Of a stretch of 23,201 bases of DNA, positions 8,383 through 15,329 are shown in pieces. The stretch spans positions 1 to 23,201 of the forward strand of contig URRP01000040.1 in assembly GCA_900550375.1 (NCBI GenBank), written 5' to 3'. The notes below the pieces were generated by a model. That model was not told the origin of the DNA and ran no database searches. It saw nothing but the letters and a program-made list of their open reading frames with translations. Positions within the stretch are counted from its first letter, which is position 1. Each line of letters opens with the position of its first letter. The DNA comes from an uncultured Alistipes sp. GTDB lineage: Bacteria; Bacteroidota; Bacteroidia; Bacteroidales; Rikenellaceae. The translations under genes were made by a program, and so were the position numbers.

Positions 8383-8869
8383 CGAATTGTTTTGGCTTCA
8401 ATTTCTCGGATCCACTGCAACTCCTCCCAGCGGGCCTGCCACTGCTCGTCAGTGAGCGTGTCGGGGTCGATGTGGAAATAGTACCGGAGCATGGCATTGA
8501 CCATCCTCACGGGGTTGCTCGCGACACGGCCCCGTGAGGCTATAACTTTTTTAACTCAGCCTCCGCAACCTTCGTTATTTCGTTGATTTTGCGTGCGGCG
8601 CCGTAGAAGAGTTCCGTGTCGTCGAGGATCTCCTTGTCGCCCGCCAGCCAGCAGTTGGTCATGATCGTCTCCTCGAACAGCGACGGACGTTTTATCGCCG
8701 AGGTTTGTGCCAGATCGAATATCTGCCGCGTAGGCTCGTGCATGTAGATCTTCTTGCCACCTACCTCGATGAGATAGACGTCGCCGTAGTTTTTTTTCGC
8801 CGCTGCGATCTCCGCCTCGGAGAGTTCGGTCTTCGTGTTCTGCTCGAACGGTATTTTCTTAAACTCCAT
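8379..8869 (-). CDS. Tail assembly chaperone, -1 frameshift fusion product (G-GT type)
   Basis: Translation starts at 8869, reads to the AAG codon ending at 8546, slips back one base, and continues from GTT (8546-8544) to the TGA at 8379-8381, giving 108+55=163 aa. The extension is acidic and Trp-rich (DEQWQARWEELQWIREIEAK), has no stop codon, and ends in ATGA overlap with the tape measure start. Lambda G/GT, P2 E/E+E' and Mu gp41 use the same arrangement: the short form coats the tape measure and the long form recruits tube subunits. If no shift occurs, a 41-aa ORF from the ATG at 8502-8504 could instead be an independent gene, but the slip site and hairpin favour the fusion. Confidence 0.82.
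8505..8539 (-). promoter_or_regulatory. Frameshift-stimulating stem-loop
   Basis: The arms 8530-8539 and 8505-8514 are perfectly complementary over 10 bp (CCTCACGGGG with CCCCGTGAGG in the mRNA) with a 15-nt loop. The 6-nt spacer to the slippery heptamer is in the range that stimulates -1 frameshifting. The 15-nt loop leaves room for a pseudoknot. Confidence 0.85.
8540..8869 (-). CDS. Tail assembly chaperone, short form
   Basis: The 109-aa unshifted product starts at the ATG at 8867-8869 and stops at TAG 8540-8542, seconds after the slippery heptamer. It is a small mixed alpha/beta protein (VYLIEVGGKKIYMHEPTRQ, then EETIMTNCWLAGDKEILDD), as expected for gpG/gpE-type chaperones. It lies between the tail tube gene (12-base gap) and the tape measure gene, the universal place for this chaperone. 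It should act in the cytoplasm during tail assembly and be absent from the virion. Confidence 0.85.
   Translation of the reverse strand: MEFKKIPFEQNTKTELSEAEIAAAKKNYGDVYLIEVGGKKIYMHEPTRQIFDLAQTSAIKRPSLFEETIMTNCWLAGDKEILDDTELFYGAARKINEITKVAEAELKKL
8546..8552 (-). other. Slippery heptamer A AAA AAG for -1 frameshifting
   Basis: In the mRNA the codons TTA AAA AAG place the heptamer in the correct register (A AAA AAG). This is the same heptamer as in E. coli dnaX. The zero-frame stop TAG follows after one codon. A perfect 10-bp stem starts 6 nt downstream. Confidence 0.88.
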
Positions 8870-8881
8870 TTAAATAGCGTT

Positions 8882-9298
8882 TTATTGGTTTAACAATGGA
8901 ATGTCGGTGATCATCTCCAGATCGATGGTCATGTTCCCGTCGTCGGTGGTCATGCCCTTGACGTAGCGCATCACCTGACAGTAGGGAACGATGTCCGTAA
9001 CCATCTGCCCGCCCAGAGGGGCATAGGCCACGACACTGTTGAAAGGCGCCAGATCCGTGACGTCCGTACCGGGCGGCATCGCGGCTTGTATGGCCTCGAA
9101 TTCCGATTGCAGAATCGTCAGGCGTGCAGGCTCCGCATCCTTCTTTCCGCGGCCGCGTTTGATGGGGACATTGCCGCGACCGTGGATGTTCGAATAGGCT
9201 TTGTTGGCGCCGTAGCTGAAGGCCACGAAGCCGCGCAGGCTTCGACCGAGGAATGAGATCTTCACATCCTCGAAGGCGTATTCCGTTCCGTTAATCAT
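8882..9298 (-). CDS. Tail tube protein
   Basis: 138 aa, directly after the sheath gene with an 8-base overlap, the standard sheath-tube order. The sequence starts with a beta strand and the phrase INGTEYAFEDVKISFLGRSL, has a long charged loop (HGRGNVPIKRGRGKKDAEPA) and ends with alternating beta strands (MTIDLEMITDIPLL), like Mu gpM/P2 FII-type tubes in which loops stack between rings. It should polymerise on the baseplate hub inside the sheath. Confidence 0.82.
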   Translation of the reverse strand: MINGTEYAFEDVKISFLGRSLRGFVAFSYGANKAYSNIHGRGNVPIKRGRGKKDAEPARLTILQSEFEAIQAAMPPGTDVTDLAPFNSVVAYAPLGGQMVTDIVPYCQVMRYVKGMTTDDGNMTIDLEMITDIPLLNQ

Positions 9299-10475
9299 CG
9301 CTCAGGGAATTTGTGTAGTAGACATTGATCTTCATATGCGCGATCACGCCGCGCGCAACGATGGCCAGATCCATCACCAGCGGCTTGTCGACGTTCCACA
9401 GCGACTGCGCGGGATCGATCGTACATGCCACGCCGGAGATCTCCTCACTCATCTGTGTGAGCACGGCCGTCTCGATATCGGCCTGAATCGATCGCACCAC
9501 TTCGGGTGCGATCTCGCCTGTCGAAGCGTCGATTTCCACATCGTCGCGCAGCCATTCCATGGCTTTGAGGCGAGCCAAATCGGCGGCTTTATCCAAGGTA
9601 CGGCCCATGCGGATCGTGTCGCAGTCGTCCGTAGAGGGTGCAGCCGTGTAGTCGGCGTTCCAGAACCAGCCGGCCATGCCGTCGAAGGACCGCAGGAAGA
9701 TGTACCCTGCGGAGTCGATGGCCGATAGTTGGTCGTCGTCGTAGTAATCGGGATCGGTAGCCTTCTTCCCGTCGGAGAGTCCTGCCGTGGCGATATTCAC
9801 CGCGCCCGTGCGTACCCGTCCCGCATCACGCGACACGGAAATTGCCGCGAGCCGTCCCATGAAACGCGCTACGGCCGCGTAGTTGGCATAGGCGGCATCC
9901 TCAGCTGCTACGGCCGCATCGTGACCGATGACTACTGAGACACGGTTCGCCGTGAGTGTGCGCAATTTCAAATAGGCATCGTAAGTGAACTTTCGCCCTT
10001 CGAGAAGTATCTGTGCAGGTTTGTTGCGCGCCGAAGCCCATTCGTAAAGCGCCTGCGCAGCCGTGACCTTGTCACCCGCAGCATCCCAATCGTCACTCAT
10101 AGATGTCACGGCGAGCAGTTTCACGGCGCCTTTGGCGTAGCTCAGCAGTTTCTTAGCGGCGCCTTCCGAAACAGCGAGAGAATCGACCATCTCCGTTTGC
10201 TTGGCGACGAGAATGACGTACAATGACGTGCCGCGCGGCGCCTCGGCATAGAAATCGGATATGTGATGCCACAGCAGGAGCTTGTTTGTCTTGTCGTATT
10301 GCTCCGTAATGCCGAGTGACTCGGCTTCCGACAGCGACGTGACGACGAACGGCGTTTCGAGCGCGACCTTGTTGGTCAGCGCTACGCCGTCGGCCACGAG
10401 TCCGGCAATGCCGTCCTGACGGACGGCAGTTTTGCCGAGACCCTGCTGCCGGACGATGGTAACGTTGCTTAACAT
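9291..10475 (-). CDS. Tail sheath protein, DUF2586-like
   Basis: 394 aa with the layout of Bacteroidetes DUF2586 contractile sheaths: an N-terminal QQGLGKTAVRQDGIAGLV arm, a central alpha/beta core (about 60-230), the phrase DSAGYIFLRSFDGMAGWFWN (about 255-275), and a C-terminal helix-strand part (about 300-394, including MEWLRDDVEIDASTGEIAP) that links neighbouring subunits. The gene lies 5 bases after the capsid stop. The sheath contracts on adsorption and drives the tube through the envelope. Its presence, with tube, hub and spike, makes this a myovirus rather than a siphovirus. Confidence 0.88.
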   Translation of the reverse strand: MLSNVTIVRQQGLGKTAVRQDGIAGLVADGVALTNKVALETPFVVTSLSEAESLGITEQYDKTNKLLLWHHISDFYAEAPRGTSLYVILVAKQTEMVDSLAVSEGAAKKLLSYAKGAVKLLAVTSMSDDWDAAGDKVTAAQALYEWASARNKPAQILLEGRKFTYDAYLKLRTLTANRVSVVIGHDAAVAAEDAAYANYAAVARFMGRLAAISVSRDAGRVRTGAVNIATAGLSDGKKATDPDYYDDDQLSAIDSAGYIFLRSFDGMAGWFWNADYTAAPSTDDCDTIRMGRTLDKAADLARLKAMEWLRDDVEIDASTGEIAPEVVRSIQADIETAVLTQMSEEISGVACTIDPAQSLWNVDKPLVMDLAIVARGVIAHMKINVYYTNSLSDD

Positions 10476-10480
10476 CTCTA

Positions 10481-11515
10481 TTAGGAATTGGATACCGCGC
10501 CGGAGTAGATCGCCGCCATCGCTTCTGTACGTTTGGGCATGGCGAAGAAATATTCACGGACGTTGTACAGGTTACGCTGGCTCAGCGGGTCATTGGCTGC
10601 CTCCGATAGATACTGTTTACGCTCGCCCGTAGCCTTGGCCATCGCCGAGACGTGGAAGGCGATCGATGCCATCGTGTCGCCGGTCGCCGCTTCCGAGCCG
10701 TAGGTCTTCTTTGTTCCAGACGACGTATAAAGCGGCATGTCTACAAACTCGTAGATATCGAATCCGTAGGCTTTTGAGATCGCGCCAGTCGTGTAGTTGT
10801 AATACTGCTGCGCAAACACCTGATCCGTCATCAGCAAATCGGATACATGGTCGGGGCAGAGCACGAGTCGGCGGCCTGTTGCCGGCACCTTCATCTTGTC
10901 GAACTCCTTTTTCAGAAATATGATGTCATCTTTACTGAATCGAACACGCGTGCCGTCCTTTTCTGTGCCAGACGTAGCGAATACGGGGGTCTTCCCGTCG
11001 ACGTTCTTCGTGGGAGCATAGTTGTATGCCGCACGGCTCAGACGGTATTCCTCTAATTTGATACGGTGAGCGTCGATTACGGCGGGAATAAATTCGGCTC
11101 GCACATCGTGCAGCACGTCGTCCGAGACTTCTGTCGCTTTGGTCTGCAACTTGTCAAGTGTCAGAGCAATGTCTTTATTGGTCATCTGCTGAACCGGGAT
11201 CGGGTAGGTCGTATTGTTGACCAGCACGTCGGGATCGGCGCCGAAATCGATTAGGTGAATGACGTTCCCGTCACGTACACGGGACGAATAGTCTGAGATG
11301 CCGTCGAGAAACGACCCCTGATCGGCATGGTTGAAGCGTTTGATAAACTCTTTCGTCCACACCTCGGGGATCAAGCCTGCACGCAGCGATCCTGAAGGGG
11401 CACCCGTGGGAATGAGCGACAGCGCGGCGAAGGCTACGCCGGCACCCGTGCCGAACGATGTCACGCCGATGGTGAAGGCCACGGCGAGGCAAACGATAAA
11501 TTTGAAGAATTTCAT
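10481..11515 (-). CDS. Major capsid protein with signal-like N-terminus
   Basis: 344 aa between the protease/scaffold gene and the tail sheath, where Mu encodes its coat protein T. The middle has features common in HK97-fold coats: a long spine-like helix region (KDIALTLDKLQTKATEVSDD, then RAEFIPAVIDAHRIKLEEYR) and a C-terminal part on peripheral-domain scale (GFDIYEFVDMPLYTSSG). The first 30 residues (MKFFKFIVCLAVAFTIGVTS, then FGTGAGVAFA) look like a Sec signal peptide with an AFA/A cleavage site. This may instead be a propeptide removed by the head protease. No downstream ATG gives a sensible alternative start. Confidence 0.8.
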   Translation of the reverse strand: MKFFKFIVCLAVAFTIGVTSFGTGAGVAFAALSLIPTGAPSGSLRAGLIPEVWTKEFIKRFNHADQGSFLDGISDYSSRVRDGNVIHLIDFGADPDVLVNNTTYPIPVQQMTNKDIALTLDKLQTKATEVSDDVLHDVRAEFIPAVIDAHRIKLEEYRLSRAAYNYAPTKNVDGKTPVFATSGTEKDGTRVRFSKDDIIFLKKEFDKMKVPATGRRLVLCPDHVSDLLMTDQVFAQQYYNYTTGAISKAYGFDIYEFVDMPLYTSSGTKKTYGSEAATGDTMASIAFHVSAMAKATGERKQYLSEAANDPLSQRNLYNVREYFFAMPKRTEAMAAIYSGAVSNS

Positions 11516-11541
11516 GCTTTAAATGATATTTAATTTGTGAA

Positions 11542-11937
11542 TTATTCGCTGTACTTCGCGTCCAGTAACTCCGTGAAGCGCGCAGGATCCTCCTCGCGCA
11601 TACGCAGCAGCTCCTCGCGCGTATAGTCGTCGAACTTCTTCGCAGTGGTTTTACTACCCTGCATAATCTGTTCACGCAGCGTCTCGCGCACCTGCATACC
11701 GGACAGAAGTTCTTTCAAGGCATCGGCACCCATCTTCTCACCGTAGCCCTGCATGGCGGCCTTCTGATCGGCTGTGATCTTACCGGCATCCAGCGCGGCC
11801 GAGATCTGCGCCTCGATACTTTTGCGGCAATACTCCTGTGCCTTTGCCGCGTCGGCTTTCAGGGCGGCGATCGCCGCTTTGATTTCGTCCTCGGAGGCTG
11901 TCGAGGCCAAACCGAGGGATTCGGAAATGTTCAGCAT
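11542..11937 (-). CDS. Nested in-frame scaffold protein (Mu Z-like), candidate
   Basis: Met199 of the protease gene, ATG at 11935-11937, begins a 131-aa frame that holds exactly the scaffold part. The bases just upstream (mRNA TTTTCAAAAAATAAGATT) are much more AT-rich than the surrounding sequence, which is the usual look of a Bacteroidetes initiation region. Mu Z and lambda Nu3 are made from the same kind of internal start. Whether it is used here needs protein evidence. Confidence 0.55.
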   Translation of the reverse strand: MLNISESLGLASTASEDEIKAAIAALKADAAKAQEYCRKSIEAQISAALDAGKITADQKAAMQGYGEKMGADALKELLSGMQVRETLREQIMQGSKTTAKKFDDYTREELLRMREEDPARFTELLDAKYSE

Positions 11938-12531
11938 AATCTTATTTTTTGAAAATGTTTTTTCTAACGAAGCAGTGACACGGTGCAGTTCCTCCGGCGG
12001 TAACGGCTTCGAGAGCTGCGCCGAGACGACCGGATCAACAATCTCATCGACAAGTCCTGCGGCAAGGGCCTCGTCGGCCGTGAACCAGTGATCCTCGCCG
12101 TCGAACCAGCCGTCGACGACCGATGCCTCGATGCCGCGCGTCGCGAACGACGTGCGTAACGCTGCATCTGTTTTTTTGAGCAGTTCGACCTCCGATTCCA
12201 ACTCCTTCGCATTCCCGCCGCCCCACGACGACGCACTGTGCAGCATAATCAGAGCGTTCGAGGCGACCTTGATCTTCGCGGCGGAGAGCATGAAAAAGGC
12301 CCCCATCGAAGCTGCGACGCCTTCTACGATGACCGTTACGGGCCATTTACTCGATTTGACGGCATTGACCATCAGCAGGCCTTCCATGACGGAGCCGCCG
12401 AGCGTGTGGAGATGAACAACGGGACTGCCATATACCTCTGCGCGCCGCAGTGCTGTTGCGAACGCTTCCCCCGAGTAGGCATCCCCAATCCCGCCATAGG
12501 CATAGATGTGATTGTTTTGAACTTCGATCAT
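11542..12531 (-). CDS. ClpP-type head maturation protease with C-terminal scaffold
   Basis: 329 aa. Residues 1-185 form a ClpP/crotonase-like serine protease: oxyanion loop LGGSV (44-48), nucleophile Ser75 in GVAASMG, His98 in MLHSAS, and Asp147 in EDHWFTADEALAAGLVDEIV, matching the ClpP triad. Residues 199-329 are Ala/Glu/Lys-rich helices, as expected for a scaffold domain, and end next to the capsid gene. This is the Mu I/Z arrangement. The protease should process scaffold, and perhaps the coat N-terminus, inside the prohead. It is the first gene of the leftward operon, with a promoter about 14-45 bases upstream. Confidence 0.88.
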   Translation of the reverse strand: MIEVQNNHIYAYGGIGDAYSGEAFATALRRAEVYGSPVVHLHTLGGSVMEGLLMVNAVKSSKWPVTVIVEGVAASMGAFFMLSAAKIKVASNALIMLHSASSWGGGNAKELESEVELLKKTDAALRTSFATRGIEASVVDGWFDGEDHWFTADEALAAGLVDEIVDPVVSAQLSKPLPPEELHRVTASLEKTFSKNKIMLNISESLGLASTASEDEIKAAIAALKADAAKAQEYCRKSIEAQISAALDAGKITADQKAAMQGYGEKMGADALKELLSGMQVRETLREQIMQGSKTTAKKFDDYTREELLRMREEDPARFTELLDAKYSE

Positions 12532-12544
12532 CGATTTTTTTCTA

Positions 12545-12576
12545 CAAATTAAATAATACCCTGCCGTTATATCAAA
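12545..12576 (-). promoter_or_regulatory. Promoter of the leftward late operon
   Basis: Read on the minus strand: TTTG (12573-12576), 20 nt, then TTAATTTG (12545-12552), one mismatch from the Bacteroidetes -7 consensus TAnnTTTG. The start site would fall near 12539, only about 7 nt before the protease ATG, so the leader is very short. Confidence 0.6.
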
Positions 12577-12578
12577 TA

Positions 12579-12599
12579 ATTGAATATTAAATGTTCAAT
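12579..12599. repeat. Short inverted repeat in the divergent promoter region
   Basis: ATTGAA (12579-12584) and TTCAAT (12594-12599) form 6-bp arms with a 9-nt spacer. It sits between the two divergent promoters and could be an operator for a late regulator. In DNA this AT-rich the match could also be chance. Confidence 0.35.
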
Positions 12600-12646
12600 A
12601 AATTACATTAAATATCTGAATAATAGATTAAACACTACTAAATATT

Positions 12647-12654
12647 TATATTTG
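12647..12654 (+). promoter_or_regulatory. Probable -7 element for the rightward head operon
   Basis: TATATTTG matches TAnnTTTG exactly, 16 bases before the small terminase ATG. No TTTG is seen at the right distance upstream, so the -33 element is missing. This would suit a promoter that needs an activator, such as a late regulator. Confidence 0.5.
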
Positions 12655-12670
12655 TTCAAAAGTTTAACAA

Positions 12671-13138
12671 ATGGACAACACGGTTGATATTGCCGAATAT
12701 TTGTTTATGCGGCGATGCCCGCAGAAGGATATTGCAGCGAAAGTCGGACGCTCGGAGTCGACGATCGCCGAGTGGGTGAAACGCTACGGATGGAAGGAGA
12801 AGCGCGCCGGCGTGCGCATCTCGCGTAACGAGATGGTCGCGAAACTGCTCCAGCGCATCGACGACCTGCTCAACGAAGACGGTCCGAGCATCAACACCAC
12901 CGAGCTGCTGCGCATCGCCAAATCGATCAAGACCTTGGACAAGGAAGTCGGGCTGATCGACTACATCGATTGCTTCATGGACTTCGGGCAGTGGCTAACG
13001 CAGCATACCGAACATTCCGAGATTGTCCGCGACACGATGTCCTCGCGAACGGATTTCTGGGAGAACTTCACCGAGGCAGTGAACATCGTGCAGGACAAAT
13101 ACATCACCTATTTGACAAAGAATGGCGGGCGGCGGTAA
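12671..13138 (+). CDS. Terminase small subunit (HTH, Mu gp27-like)
   Basis: 155 aa. Residues 5-45 contain a helix-turn-helix (DIAEYLFMRRCPQKDIAAKV, then GRSESTIAEWVKRYGW) typical of small terminase subunits that bind the packaging start site. The remaining helices (LLQRIDDLL, LLRIAKSIKTLDKEV, then QDKYITYLTKNG) should form the oligomerisation core. It is the first gene of the rightward head operon and overlaps the large terminase start by 17 bases. Confidence 0.8.
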   Translation: MDNTVDIAEYLFMRRCPQKDIAAKVGRSESTIAEWVKRYGWKEKRAGVRISRNEMVAKLLQRIDDLLNEDGPSINTTELLRIAKSIKTLDKEVGLIDYIDCFMDFGQWLTQHTEHSEIVRDTMSSRTDFWENFTEAVNIVQDKYITYLTKNGGRR

Positions 13139-14639
13139 CATATCCAAAGCATTGCAACGCTGGGACGGATGGTGCCGCATAGCGCGGGCACAAGGATCGG
13201 CCGGAGAGCAAGCAACAGCAGAACGGCAGGAGCGCATTCGCAAAGCCTGCGCCTCCTTCCGGTACTTCGTGTCCGCCTATTTCCCGCATCTGGCCACAGC
13301 CGAAACGCCCGATTTCCACATCGATCTGGCAAACAAGGTGAAGCGGAATATGACGATCAAAGCACTCGTGCGCTGGGGGCGCGGCTTGGCCAAGTCGATC
13401 GTCTGCGACGTGCTGATCCCGTTATGGCTCTGGATCAACGGCGAGGACATATACCTCGTACTGGTGGGAAATACTGAAGACAAGGCCAAGAAGCTGCTGG
13501 GGGACATAGCCAATGAGTTTGCAAGCAACGAGCGTCTGATTGCCGATTTCGGCGAGCAGAGGACCTCTCAGTGGTCGGACAACTACTTCGTCTGCCGCGA
13601 ACGCTTCATCGGCGCAGCGCTCGGCATGGGGCAGGAGGTGCGCGGCCTGCGAAAGGGGGCACGGCGCCCTACCTTCTGTATCTGCGACGACCTCGAAGAC
13701 AAGGACACGGTCAAGAATCCGAAGCGGCAGGACGAGGTGGTGACATGGATTCTGACGGCGTTGATCCCGACGATGGACGGTCCCGTGCGGCGTCTGCTGG
13801 TGCCGAACAACAACTTCGCACCGCGGACCATTCAGGGAGAACTGGAACGCCGCAACCCTAAATGGCTGGTGCATCGCGTCGATGCGACCGTAGATCTGAC
13901 GCGGAGGCCTTGTTGGCCGCAAAAGTATCCCGACGAGTACTTTTTGCAGATTGAGCATGATATCGGGACGATCGCCTTCGAGGCTGAATATAACAATCGG
14001 CCGTGGGTCGAGGGCAAGGTCTTCACGCAGGAGATGATCGACAAGGTATGGGCGCTGCTGCCGCCATTGTCGAAGTTCCGCCACATCACGGGACGCTGGG
14101 ACCCGGCCTATTCGGGCAAGAACGACTTCAACGCCGTGCGCATATGGGGGCTGTACGACCACCGTATGTACCTTATCGCAGCCTACGTGCGGCAGCGCAC
14201 GATGAACAGCACGCTCGACTGGATTCAGGAGTTTGACAGTCGGCTGCCGCAAGGCGTCGTCGTGCATTGGCGCGTCGAATCGCAATTCTGGAACGAGCCG
14301 CTGCGGCGCGCCATCGACGAGAGTAACGCCCGCGCGGGACGCCAACTCAATATCTCGGTCGTGCCGTCGCCCAAGACCAAGAAGATAGACCGGCTGCTGT
14401 CGGTCTACCCCTACTACGAAAACGACCGTATACGCTACAACGAGCGCGAACGGAACAACGCCGACTTCATCGAAGGGACACGTCAGCTGCTGGGCATCGA
14501 ACCCGGATACCGCACGCACGACGACGCTCCCGACGCCGACGAACGGGCGATCGCCGATCTGGCGGCATTTGACCGCGCATTCGCATTCTCCCCGATGATC
14601 GGACAGATGAGCAACATGGATATGAATTCTAAATATTGA
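13122..14639 (+). CDS. Terminase large subunit (Mu gp28-like)
   Basis: 505 aa. The packaging ATPase has a Walker A region RWGRGLAKS (84-92), with an unusual GRGLAKS loop, and a Walker B FCICDDLED (185-193). The C-terminal RNase H-like nuclease shows Asp328 in RWDPAYSGKND and the closing acidic motif DDAPDADE (467-474). Length and motif order match Mu-type large terminases. It drives ATP-dependent packaging through the portal and cuts the concatemer. The start overlaps the small subunit gene. All catalytic motifs look intact. Confidence 0.92.
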   Translation: MAGGGNISKALQRWDGWCRIARAQGSAGEQATAERQERIRKACASFRYFVSAYFPHLATAETPDFHIDLANKVKRNMTIKALVRWGRGLAKSIVCDVLIPLWLWINGEDIYLVLVGNTEDKAKKLLGDIANEFASNERLIADFGEQRTSQWSDNYFVCRERFIGAALGMGQEVRGLRKGARRPTFCICDDLEDKDTVKNPKRQDEVVTWILTALIPTMDGPVRRLLVPNNNFAPRTIQGELERRNPKWLVHRVDATVDLTRRPCWPQKYPDEYFLQIEHDIGTIAFEAEYNNRPWVEGKVFTQEMIDKVWALLPPLSKFRHITGRWDPAYSGKNDFNAVRIWGLYDHRMYLIAAYVRQRTMNSTLDWIQEFDSRLPQGVVVHWRVESQFWNEPLRRAIDESNARAGRQLNISVVPSPKTKKIDRLLSVYPYYENDRIRYNERERNNADFIEGTRQLLGIEPGYRTHDDAPDADERAIADLAAFDRAFAFSPMIGQMSNMDMNSKY

Positions 14640-14640
14640 T

Positions 14641-14880
14641 ATGACACTTTTCGAATTTCTTCGCAACAGATGGGCGCGCCGGCGCCTGATGCGCGCCATC
14701 GCCGAAGCAGAGGCGTTGCACAAACGAACGGGAAAACGCTGTTACGTGTTCAACATCGGCGGCCGACTGGAGGTGTGGACAACGTGCGACATCAAACGCC
14801 TGCGCCGTGAACGTCGTCTGCGACCGGGATGCACGGTCGAGCATTTAAAAGAAAAAGCCCTATACAAAACCGCGTTGTGA
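14641..14880 (+). CDS. Small basic protein, unknown (79 aa)
   Basis: I do not recognise this protein. It starts one base after the large terminase stop and ends one base before the gp36-like gene, so it is in the head operon. It is strongly basic (RNRWARRRLMRA, then CDIKRLRRERRLRPG) with a beta-hairpin-like middle (KRCYVFNIGGRLEVWT). This suggests nucleic-acid contact, but no function can be named. Confidence 0.75.
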   Translation: MTLFEFLRNRWARRRLMRAIAEAEALHKRTGKRCYVFNIGGRLEVWTTCDIKRLRRERRLRPGCTVEHLKEKALYKTAL

Positions 14881-14881
14881 T

Positions 14882-15328
14882 ATGTACATCAAGGAAGAGG
14901 ATATACTGAATCTTATCGCTAAGGACGACCTCGACGCTGCGTTGGTCGAGGGGTTCACATCGATGGAGGCTCTCACAAGCACCGCCTGCTCGACGATGCG
15001 CAACTATCTATATCAACGTTATCGCATCGCATCTGAATTCAAGAAAGAGGGCGAGGCACGCAATCCCTATTTGGTGATGATCGCCTGCGACATTACACTC
15101 TACCTGCTCTTCTCGTCCCTACCGGGACGTCTCACAGATGACGACATACGCTACGTCCGCTATCAGGCCGCGATAAGGTGGCTCGAACAGGTCGCCGTGG
15201 GAAAGGTCGGAGCCGGCATACCGTCGCTCACGGATCCCGAAGAGGACGGTACAGATCCCGAGAAGAATCCAGAATACTATTCGAGCATACGCTTCGAGAG
15301 CGAGCAGAAACTGACAAACGAATACTGA
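14882..15328 (+). CDS. Head-tail connector protein, gp36-like (DUF1320)
   Basis: 148 aa. The helical N-terminal half (AALVEGFTSMEALTSTACST, then MRNYLYQRYRIASEF) and the phrase YLVMIACDITLYLLFSSLPG match Mu gp36/DUF1320 proteins, in which a NYL..RY segment precedes ACDI.LY. The acidic C-terminus (TDPEEDGTDPEKNPEYY) is also family-like. In Mu this gene follows the coat gene; here it lies between terminase and portal. It probably forms the adaptor ring under the portal. Confidence 0.8.
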   Translation: MYIKEEDILNLIAKDDLDAALVEGFTSMEALTSTACSTMRNYLYQRYRIASEFKKEGEARNPYLVMIACDITLYLLFSSLPGRLTDDDIRYVRYQAAIRWLEQVAVGKVGAGIPSLTDPEEDGTDPEKNPEYYSSIRFESEQKLTNEY

Positions 15329-15329
15329 T

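Noticed and set aside
13422..14723. 433-codon open frame on the minus strand opposite the large terminase
   Set aside because: It is fully antisense to a gene with intact terminase motifs; its product has no recognisable domain and shadow-like composition (many His, Arg, Val).
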